Shown here: one piece after another, positions 56,942 through 64,000 of the stretch
Layout: the number at the start of each line of letters is the position of its first letter
Numbering within the stretch: the first letter of the stretch is position 1
Notes under the pieces: model-generated
The model's input: only the letters and a program-made list of their open reading frames with translations
What the model was told of the DNA's origin: nothing
Database searches by the model: none
Translations under genes and position numbers: made by a program
Assembly (NCBI GenBank): GCA_002104985.1
Contig: MCGO01000010.1
Coordinates: 496,001 to 560,000, forward strand
Source: Rhizoclosmatium globosum
Taxonomy: Eukaryota > Chytridiomycota > Chytridiomycetes > Chytridiales > Chytriomycetaceae
Direction of reading: 5' to 3'
Length of the DNA stretch: 64,000 bases

Positions 56942-58171
56942 TTAAAGCAACAAAATTAATAAAACGAAGATGGTCGCACTAAATCTTAGGGCCATTGCAT
57001 TCGATTTTGTACTTTCAGTCCTGGCCTTTGTTGCCGCAGTTGGCACGGCGTTAGTGGTGCCTGTTTGCGCTGACTGAGGTAAGGTCGATTGAGTGGTTTC
57101 TACTACGTCGGCACTCGTTAAGGTTGCAGTTACTTTCGTCAAGCTACCATTTGGAGTTTGCCCAGGGGTTGGGACAGCTCCACCAGCAACAGTACCTTCT
57201 GCGAACAAGTTGGTGTGAACACTAATGTCAAGGTGGAACGCCGCCAAGGCAGCACGATTTTGTCCCACAGTTGTCATTTTCTGGAACGACTCTTGAAATT
57301 GCCTAAAAAAGGCGGCTTCGTCATTTGCATAGAGCTCGTAAATGGGTCGCAATTCTGGGTCATTTGCCATATTACAATCAATATTGAGGCGGCAGTTTCC
57401 ATTCAAACTTTGCTTGAAGATGTCGTTATCAAAGACGCCTGGAGTTCTGTCGAAAGCCTCAAATGGTTGCTTTGTTGCATGGGGAGAAATAGCTGCATGA
57501 ACACCGCCGAGTGAATGGCTGCCTGAAACGAGTGCAACCATGTCTTCATTGGAGAAACCCAGGCGAATAAGTTTTTGCTTGATTATTTGGTACGAATCAA
57601 GTAAATCGTCAGGCAAATCTGCGGGTATGCTCTTGAAGGGAGTGGGAGGAGCATCAACTCGCCCTTTAAGAAAATCAAAGGCAGGTCCGCCGCAGTGTGT
57701 CACCGTGACTTGAGCAGCCAGTGCAATGTAATCTGCGTTACTGTATGGAAACTTGGCTTTTGGTGCAAATCGCATGGCAATGGACTGGCCAATGCCGGCA
57801 TTTTCAGTTTGATTCAGGAAGGAGCCGAGAAGGCCAGCGACAGGCTGACCAGTGGCAGGATCGTACTTGCCGATGTCATGGAATGCAGCACGTAGCCAAA
57901 GAGCGGCCAGACCACGAGACGGTGAATCTTCTGGCAGGTCAGGACTGATCGGAGTACAGCCATCAACTCCAACAAGGTGCTCCTCAAATGCTGACATGAG
58001 CTCTGGTAGAGTACCTTGCCGGAATGTGTGGGCCCCAAACGTGAGGATCTGTGTCTCTGCCGCCATGTTCGTGGGAATGAGAAAACGAAACGGAGATGGA
58101 CTGATTGTTGCGATGGAGATGAGGGGATTTTGCGACAAAGGTGAGTCACTTTCCAACAGGAGTTGAACCAT
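56942..58171 (-). CDS. Heme peroxidase (plant/fungal/bacterial superfamily), probably membrane-anchored
   Basis: Intronless frame of 409 codons. The distal heme site reads LWLRAAFHDIGKYD (Arg and His in place; the Cys usual after HD is Ile). Structural segments follow: NADYIALAAQVTVTHCGGPA and FLKGRVDAPP. The proximal His is in ALVSGSHSLGGVH. The segment EAFDRTPGVFDNDIFKQSLN is the conserved Asp/Phe region. The C-terminus is a Thr/Ser-rich stalk and a hydrophobic tail (ALRFSATIFVLLILLL), fitting a GPI signal or membrane anchor. The start is uncertain: an internal Met (MAAETQILTF, codon 36) begins the conserved part, and no clear signal peptide precedes it, so a short upstream exon may be missing. 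Class II-like, substrate unknown; no Mn-binding acids identified. Confidence 0.83.
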   Translation of the reverse strand: MVQLLLESDSPLSQNPLISIATISPSPFRFLIPTNMAAETQILTFGAHTFRQGTLPELMSAFEEHLVGVDGCTPISPDLPEDSPSRGLAALWLRAAFHDIGKYDPATGQPVAGLLGSFLNQTENAGIGQSIAMRFAPKAKFPYSNADYIALAAQVTVTHCGGPAFDFLKGRVDAPPTPFKSIPADLPDDLLDSYQIIKQKLIRLGFSNEDMVALVSGSHSLGGVHAAISPHATKQPFEAFDRTPGVFDNDIFKQSLNGNCRLNIDCNMANDPELRPIYELYANDEAAFFRQFQESFQKMTTVGQNRAALAAFHLDISVHTNLFAEGTVAGGAVPTPGQTPNGSLTKVTATLTSADVVETTQSTLPQSAQTGTTNAVPTAATKARTESTKSNAMALRFSATIFVLLILLL

Positions 58172-58298
58172 CTCCTCAATTGCTATTCGTCAGATTAAAT
58201 CCCTCACAAATTTTACTCCTGCAAATCTCTGCCAGACATGAGCACTACAAAAAGGGGCTGAGGGATTTTTGCTTGAGGACAGATCCCAGCTAATCCAG

Positions 58299-59033
58299 AT
58301 GCTCCACTCTCTCGTTCTCTTTCTGGTCGCCGCCTCCATGGCGCTTGCTCACTTTGAGATGCTCTCTCCAGAACCAAGAATCGTTGGAAGCATGTCGGAA
58401 CAAAAGAACTTTCCATGCTCAGGCCCAAAGAACCCACCAACCCTCCCTGGAACACGCATCAACTATTCTACTCTAAATTCCACGCTTCTTTTGATCTTCT
58501 ACTGGGATGGTTCAAACGATATCTACATTGGAGAGGGTGAAAACCCACAAGTCTTTCCTCACAAGATCGGAGCACTCCCAAACGCTAAGATGGGTGAGGA
58601 TCCATATGAAGTGAAGCTTGACTTGAGCAACGTTCCCGCTGGTTTCCTCAAGACTGGCGGTAAGTACACGCTTCAGGCTGTTTGCCATCAAGCCAAGTTT
58701 GACATTTACCAATGTGCTGATATCATTTATGATATCACTCAAACAACGACTACCTCAACTACCTCAACAACTTCGACTTCAAGTACTGTTACGACCACTA
58801 GCAGCGTTTTGAATGCTTCGACCACGACTATTTCCAAGAGCGCCGCTACTTCGACTATTGCAGCCACTGTTGTTCCAGTTCCAGCCTCAGCCATAGCAAG
58901 CGCCTCTCCGGCTGAACGTCTTTCTTCAACAGTCACTGGTGCTGGGGTGGTCTACGGAGATCTCAAGGTTGGATCCTCTGCAACATATACTACTTCTCTT
59001 GCTGTTATTGGAGCCTTGGCTATTTTCCTTTAG
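58299..59033 (+). CDS. BIM1/X325-type LPMO-like copper protein, GPI-anchored
   Basis: 244 residues. I start at the ATG at 58299 because it opens a good signal peptide (MLHSLVLFLVAASMALA) whose predicted cleavage leaves His as residue 1 (HFEMLSPEPRIVGS), the copper-binding histidine of LPMO-like proteins. The mature domain keeps family marks: an early Cys (KNFPCSGP), a pair of later cysteines, and the closing motif YQCADIIYDI that is typical of the X325/BIM1 group. A Thr/Ser-rich stalk of about 70 residues and a hydrophobic C-terminus (TTSLAVIGALAIFL) predict GPI anchoring. Characterised BIM1 from Cryptococcus works in copper acquisition at the surface, and X325 members are not known to cut polysaccharides. 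Divergently arranged with the peroxidase, 127 bases apart. Confidence 0.82.
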   Translation: MLHSLVLFLVAASMALAHFEMLSPEPRIVGSMSEQKNFPCSGPKNPPTLPGTRINYSTLNSTLLLIFYWDGSNDIYIGEGENPQVFPHKIGALPNAKMGEDPYEVKLDLSNVPAGFLKTGGKYTLQAVCHQAKFDIYQCADIIYDITQTTTTSTTSTTSTSSTVTTTSSVLNASTTTISKSAATSTIAATVVPVPASAIASASPAERLSSTVTGAGVVYGDLKVGSSATYTTSLAVIGALAIFL

Positions 59034-59253
59034 ATTTTCGTTTTCTCGACTTGAGAAGAGTTGACTCAATAAAGAATAACATGTAGGTTCAACTTAGATG
59101 ACAATTTCGGAACGATTGAACACTTTCGACGGACATTTCAACGGGGAATTTACGAGCCAATGAATTTCTGCCGTTTTATAACGGGCCTAAAACTAAAACT
59201 GAATCAATTGAGTACCTGAATCTGTTTCACATATGCTTATCGTATATTATTCA

Positions 59254-59519
59254 GGCAACCAAAATTTCCGCTTTTCCTGTCAACGACTTCAAATACGTTC
59301 CTGGAAAGTACCCTCGGCAAGAATTCTTGTTCAGCGACGCAAAACGCGAACATTCTCTACTGTGGGAAAGCAAAGTGGAATTATGACGCCAATTACTACA
59401 AGTCAAGCATTTTGAAGTGTGATTCAGTTTTGAGTAAGTGGGTCGTTTTGAACATCGTGAAGGGTGGCCCACAGATCTGCTCCATGTCTCCAAATAACTC
59501 CAAGTTCTGTGGATGTTAG
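59254..59519 (+). pseudogene. Degraded copy of the small secreted Cys-rich family
   Basis: In one frame the segment CSATQNANILYCGKAKW, then SSILKCDSVLSKWVV, QICSMSPNN and KFCGC, matches the Cys module of the neighbours at 56359 and 59595. A possible acceptor TATTCAG precedes it (about 59248-59254). The expected signal peptide is not found, an upstream piece resembling the pro-region (ISAFPVNDFKYVPGKYPR) lies in a different frame, and the C-terminal CPF is lost. I read it as a decaying or misassembled third copy. A spliced functional gene with an unseen first exon remains possible. Confidence 0.45.
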
Positions 59520-59594
59520 GTTTTTAATTATTCTGCTCATAATAAAATAAATTGTGGTGGTCCAGACCCTTTTATTGACAATTGTTTTACCAAA

Positions 59595-59941
59595 ATGCAC
59601 CTTTCCACCACCCTTCTCACTGTTCACCCATACCAGCTGAAGCTCTGGAGAAAGTTCCCCAAGCCGGGGCAGGAAACAACGGGCCTTATCATAAAAACCC
59701 AGATACTATTGAGGGCAAACCATGCTCAAAAACACAAAATCCAAATCGGTTGTACTGTGGACCTACTCAGTGGAGCACGCAAGGTTTTTACTATATGACC
59801 TCCACTATTTACAAGTGTGATGCAGCGCACAAAAAATGGGTGCCTGCCACACAGCCAAAGCAGGGAGGCTGCTGGATGGTGAAGGGAAAGCCAGTGTTCT
59901 GTACTTTCACGAAGGGTCGTAAGGACACGTGTCCTTTCTGA
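59595..59941 (+). CDS. Small secreted Cys-rich protein, copy with N-terminal frame break
   Basis: The module frame gives NPDTIEGKPCSKTQNPNRLY, YCGPTQW, STIYKCDAAHKKWVP, GGCWMVKGKPVFCTF and a final KDTCPF, close to the gene at 56359. The only suitable start (ATG at 59595, MHLSTTLLTV) is one base out of frame. One added base at the CCC run 59627-59629 joins it to PIPAEALEKVPQ and gives a product of about 115 residues with a short, weak signal-like N-terminus. Either a base is missing in the sequence, or the N-terminus is damaged. Mature size and cysteine spacing match the intact paralog. Confidence 0.55.
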
Positions 59942-59996
59942 GGAAACGAGAGGATATATTCCATTTTTAAAACAGACGATGTGGAATAAAATGGAT

Positions 59997-60781
59997 TCAT
60001 GTATTCCTGGATTCACACCACAGTTTCACAATATCACCCTCCTCTTTCCCCAAGACTCCATCTAACTCACTCAAATCTTCTGATTTTAATGATCCCATTA
60101 TTTGATCGTTCGGTTTAAGTGATTTCTGCTTCCCTCCAGTTCCACCCGTCAACCATCCGCATAGCTCGGCAAATTCGGTCCCAACTATCCAGTCTTCCTT
60201 TTCTTTGATGGAAGACTGCTCCTTATCGACCTCCATGGATGGCGTAATAAACGATACAGAATCAAACGCGGCGAGGGAGGGTTGCGAGTCAATTATGGAG
60301 ACTCTACATGAATGGGAAGCAAACTTTGTGGTAATTGTGAGAGCCGCTTGGATATCTTTTGTATACCTTAGAAGATGGTAATGGTTACAAACGAACGATT
60401 TGACATCTGTAGCACTCACAACTTCTGGGATCGCAAGATCGCTTCTGAGTCACTGACAAAGAGGATGTCGAACGGACGGCGGGCTGCACCAACAATTCCA
60501 AAGAGGGCCGTGAGTGAATCAGTTAAGGCAACTGACAGATGTGGCTGTGCACCTCTGAGCGAGGGAAGCGGAGAAGAGGCTTCGGCAGCTGCGAGTTGCA
60601 CGTGGGTGTAGCGAAAAGTTTGGAGCTCTTTGAGTTGGCGTGGCGGTTTCGTTGTTGATGCGCCAGTCTTTGTCGGTAGCGTTTGAGGTAGCACGGCTGG
60701 TGTCACTTCTTCAGCAACGGCGCGTCGTTTGGCGGTGAGGTTAGAGTCGGTAACGTCGTGGATTCGGGCACGCTTCTTCAT
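59997..60781 (-). CDS. Rpp14/Pop5-like RNase P/MRP subunit (tentative); one-base frame break
   Basis: First part, 60781 to about 60430: basic start MKKRARIHDVTDSNLTAKRR, then FRYTHVQLAAAE, HLSVALTDSLTALFGIVGAA, FDILFVSDSEAILRS. The pattern of a beta strand, a helix with ALxxLFGxVG and a strand ending AILR is that of the Rpp14/Pop5 family, whose members bind RNA in nuclear RNase P and MRP. At the GGG run 60427-60429 the frame breaks; one extra base continues with PEVVSATDVKSFVCNH, which is exactly what should follow AILRx in this family. After the core there is a C-terminal extension of about 100 residues (Lys/Glu/Ser-rich), longer than usual. Without the correction the protein would stop right after AILRSQKL. 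Confidence 0.6.
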
Positions 60782-60963
60782 CAGGGGTTTCGTGAGTTTG
60801 GGAGTTTGCGGGCTGGTTCGCGAGAAAAAGAAAGAAAGTAAATCAGCAAATAGAAACTGCTCAACTGTGTAATGAAATTATAGTGATGATGGCCTTACAA
60901 AAAAACAACAACGAGACTCTCAGTCATATTTATGATACATACTATCCTTTAATTTACTCGCAT

Positions 60964-63108
60964 TCATAGCTTCATCCATCCTTCATTATCACCTGCTTCT
61001 ACTACACCCAACTCCCACTCCTCCTCCGCACAATCGCTACTACCCCCATCCAACACAGCTGCCAACGCAAAAAGTCCTGCATCCACTTTCTCTAGAGTAT
61101 CACCGGCGACAAGTAACCCACCGCTCTCATCCTCTTCTTCAAACTCATTTTGAAACTGCTCCATAACTTGAGAAAACGACGATGTCCCTCCGCTATCACG
61201 CGAGCCAACAGACAAGGAGCTAGAGATCATTGATCCAACACTCGAATTCGTGCCTAGAATAGCGGTCGTGGCAGCTTTGACTGCCCCAATTCCATGTTTT
61301 GTAGCAACACTCGCAACTCCTGAAACTCCCCATAAGACGGCATTAGCAACAGTCGTCGCAGCAGCAGCTCCCATCGATTGAGGCTGTTGCTGTTGGCCTT
61401 GCTGTTGTACAATCACAGCCTGTGGAAGCTGACTCTCCCGTCGAGGCTTACCCTTCTTATTTGCCATACCTCCACCACCAACGTATGGCCTCCTTCGTCT
61501 CTGTAATGCAACATGCAGTCCATAGAGTTTTTTGAAGGACATATTAAAAACATCTTCCTCACTACTCATAAAGAAGGAGTCTACATCGCGACCGAGTTTC
61601 ACGGCTCTACAACAGATGGCCAAGTTTTCCAACAGGTTGCATCCTGCGGCAGTGTTCACCGTTACACCTTGTGTCCAGCATAGGTATGCAATGTCGTAAG
61701 AAAGTACTGCGAGACCGAGCATAAAGTCGTCACGGTTTGTGTCGGAAAGGAAGAGTGGAAGGAAGTAGGGTGTTTGAGCATTGTTGTCTCCTTCGGTTAC
61801 AACGGGTATTATTGCTGATTCCCCAAGTAAATGTCGCAGGTTTCTAGGATAAGTAGATATTTGAGATTTGATGCCCCCTGCGAATTGAATTTGGAAGGGA
61901 AGTGTGACGCCCAGGTAATGACACATTACAATTGTCATGTGGATGGCGTGGCCGAGGGCTGCGTTGAATTTCTCGCGTGGGTATGCTATATATTATTCGG
62001 TTACTCTGTATAGAACGAGACGAGGGTAAAGGTGTTTACAATAGCAGTCACCGTAACTCGAAAAGCCGACATTCACGAGACGGAACTCTAAAGGCGTATC
62101 GTAAAAGAGGGAAATGGCCAGAGAAGCGTTTGGAGAGTTTTTGAGCGACGGTGATGTGAGGAGGGATGCACGCTTTTCGGCAGATATTGTCGGTATTGGT
62201 GTTGTTGCATTTGATTGTGGTGAAGTAGATGTGAGTGGCGGAGATTGTATGATTGTTCGATTTGATATTGGAATTGGTTGGGATGTGGAACTAGATCGGG
62301 GTGTAGATGAAGCGGATGGAGTAGGAGGTGAAGTTGGCAGAGAAGGATTGGATGGTGAAGTTGTAATGGAGCGTTGGACGCGCCGTAGTCTGTAATGATA
62401 GTCAAGTTCATTATTCCATGAAGCTTCCACTTACCGAAACAGACCAACTAACTCCCTCATCAACATCCTTCGACACGTCGTCACCATCTCTTGAGCTTTT
62501 AAATACTTCTCCTTTGCCTTGTCTCGCTCCTTTTCTCTTGCACAGATCTCAGACTTCAAGCCACTTTCGTTTGAGCAGACCTTATCCCGGGCCTTTCCAA
62601 GAGCCTCTCTTCGCGACAGAATCGATATGCGCAGAGCCTCGAGGGCGACTCTGTCTGAAATTCCAGTCAGAGGTTAACGGTTAATGCGATAAGGTTTGAG
62701 GAATGTGGCGAGAGTGAGGCTCGGCGCAGACAGAGACACGCACCCGCATCGAGGTCGGCCCTCAGCGACTCGCACTTTGCCGTGACTAAATCCGTGGCTT
62801 GGTTAAGGTTTGCTGCGCCGGTCGTTGCGGCGCCGGACTGGGCCACGCTGCGAAGGCGCCACGTGACATCGAGTTCGGCCGACGCCGCCGCCTTCGAAAG
62901 GGCACGCGCCGACGTTGCTGCAGCGATGATTCTGGTGCATTCTGATTGGTCCGCCTTGTTTGCAAAGAGTATCAACTCACGTGGAAGACACGCAATGCCG
63001 ACACACGAACGGACTCTTGTGCGCGTGGACAGCCGCGATCGAGCAGCCATAGCAGAAGATGTTGGAGGCCGATGCTGTTGTGGTGGTTGATGATGATGAG
63101 TGGTTCAT
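60964..63108 (-). CDS. ATG14: ATG14-like autophagy PI3-kinase complex subunit
   Basis: Subunit that directs the Vps34 complex to autophagosome formation. The start MNHSSSSTTTTASASNIFCY opens an N-terminal module with two CxxC pairs (FCYGC and FVCRHC about 18 residues apart), as in Atg14/Barkor. After a splice a coiled-coil region follows (about 62.9-62.4 kb; Ala/Arg/Glu/Lys-rich heptads). Then a Ser/Pro linker and the conserved globular core: LRLVNV-like FRLVNVGFSSYGD, the segment EKFNAALGHAIHMTIVMCHY spliced to LGVTLPFQIQ, and ACFNFMLGLAVLSYDIAYLC-type helices (here DDFMLGLAVLSYDIAYLCWT) with LLENLAICC. A Ser/Gly-rich, acidic C-terminal tail ends near 60964. At least five exons. UVRAG/Vps38 shares the core, but the CxxC module favours ATG14. 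Confidence 0.78.
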
Positions 63109-63165
63109 TTCAGAGATCAAACAAAATAGAATATGGAATGCAACTAATAATTAGATAATAAATGG

Positions 63166-64000
63166 CTAAACATTGTAATAGCCCTTATCGCAAGCCTTAG
63201 CTTCGACTTGATAGAGTTTTTCAGGCTCTGATGCTATCACGGCATCGGCTTTCACCAAGTTCCAGAACTTCACCCACACCTCCTCATCTGAAGATTTCTT
63301 CCCTTCTGTAACATTGGCAACTAAACTGACAAGAATCGTCTCCGCCGACTTGTGAACAAAAAAAGACCCACTCTTTCCTTCACAATCGTTGAACGCCAAC
63401 ACCATGGCATCCTTCTTCCCTTTGGTCAATTTATCCAACATAACATGCACAGGCCATTTTGGATCAACCGTCAATCGCAATGCAGGGTTCACAACCCACA
63501 CCCATTCGTACTTGTCCAGAATCCGCACAATAAACCGAAACGTTTCCAACAGACTCTTTGGACGTGCGGTCTCAAGAAATGATTGATGTAAATGTTTCGC
63601 AAACGCTTCCCGCGATTTGAGGGACTCTTTCGATCCACCCAGCGGAGCAAGTATAGTAACGCGATCGTATTTCGTACGCAGCTTATGTAACGAAAACGTA
63701 TCGCTATCGTTATTTAATGTAACTGGGATAATCGGAAGGTGGTGTTTGTCCTTTGCAGCAACGAAATTGTCCATTTGAATACGACGCAGATCCATCATCT
63801 GGGCTGGAATATGTTTCCAGAGGTGCGAAATAACGTGAGGGTGGGGATAACGATAGAGAGATGACTTTGAATCAAGGACTTTGAAATGGAATCCAACTGC
63901 ATCGGCGACTTCCTTTTTGGTACGGCCTCTGACGCCCCACATTGTATTGTAAATTTTCGGAAGGATGATGGGGGCCAGTGTACTGTTGTAAGCGAAGTAT
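63166..64000 (-). CDS. C-terminal part of an unrecognised protein (5' end outside window)
   Basis: The frame is open from the right edge (translation entering as YFAYNSTLAPIILPKIYNT) to the stop at 63166, giving at least 277 residues. The Met at 63942 is unlikely to be the start because the upstream codons look equally protein-like. Visible segments are KVLDSKSSLYRYPHPHVISH, RVTILAPLGGSKESLKSREA and ILDKYEWVWVVNPALRLTVD, followed by NDCEGKSGSFFVHKSAETIL. The style, with VWVVNPALRL and NDCEGKSGSFFV, recalls nucleotide-sugar transferases, where an acidic pair precedes a loop, but I cannot assign a family. No membrane segment is in the visible part. Confidence 0.6.
   Translation of the reverse strand, partial: YFAYNSTLAPIILPKIYNTMWGVRGRTKKEVADAVGFHFKVLDSKSSLYRYPHPHVISHLWKHIPAQMMDLRRIQMDNFVAAKDKHHLPIIPVTLNNDSDTFSLHKLRTKYDRVTILAPLGGSKESLKSREAFAKHLHQSFLETARPKSLLETFRFIVRILDKYEWVWVVNPALRLTVDPKWPVHVMLDKLTKGKKDAMVLAFNDCEGKSGSFFVHKSAETILVSLVANVTEGKKSSDEEVWVKFWNLVKADAVIASEPEKLYQVEAKACDKGYYNV

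Overview
The window is nuclear DNA from a fungus. Genes are dense, alternate strands freely and carry many short GT-AG introns (about 45-130 nt). It also contains a Zn2Cys6 regulator, a polyketide synthase, GPI-type surface proteins and a BIM1/X325-type copper protein. The F-box protein with plant-type LxGxIP leucine-rich repeats and the metazoan-like domain layouts (long RPC5, Atg14 with N-terminal CxxC pairs) point to an early-diverging, probably chytrid-like lineage. That placement is inference.

Layout. 1-10.3 kb: a partial polyQ gene, a DUF2358-like gene, an eight-exon amino-acid permease, a nitronate monooxygenase, two tandem amphipathic-protein paralogs and a TMEM198-like membrane protein. 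10.5-14.3 kb: an acidic tail-anchored protein and a Zn2Cys6 regulator. 14.4-23.9 kb: a highly reducing iterative PKS with domain order KS-AT-DH-MT-ER-KR-ACP-C, the layout of lovastatin nonaketide synthase. 24.6-34.3 kb: RNA polymerase III subunit RPC5, a protein kinase with decayed 5' duplicates upstream, an acidic Cys-containing protein, a small charged protein and a large F-box-like protein. 34.04-37.86 kb: an exact-period (1271 bp) tandem triplication between the F-box-like gene and a divergent F-box/LRR gene. 37.9-49.3 kb: galactokinase, MGST3, two uncharacterised genes, two GPI-type paralogs flanking a RING/TRAF-type zinc-finger gene, TACO1 and an ALDH8A1-like dehydrogenase. 49.4-64 kb: a zinc-knuckle protein in a tight divergent pair with a GAF plus degenerate-cyclase plus CaaX protein, small secreted Cys-rich proteins, a heme peroxidase, a BIM1-like copper protein, an Rpp14/Pop5-like protein, ATG14 and a partial gene at the right edge.

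The PKS and the adjacent Zn2Cys6 gene could form a minimal biosynthetic locus. No trans-acting enoyl reductase, thioesterase or P450 is visible nearby, so a product cannot be predicted. Several genes (PKS, kinase, RING gene, Rpp14-like gene, one secreted protein, possibly the Zn2Cys6 gene) contain one-base frame breaks. Nearly all lie in C/G runs and all are corrected by one extra base, which looks more like consensus error than mass pseudogenisation.

I saw no tRNA, rRNA, CRISPR array or recognisable transposon. Exon borders were placed by eye from GT/AG sites and frame continuity.
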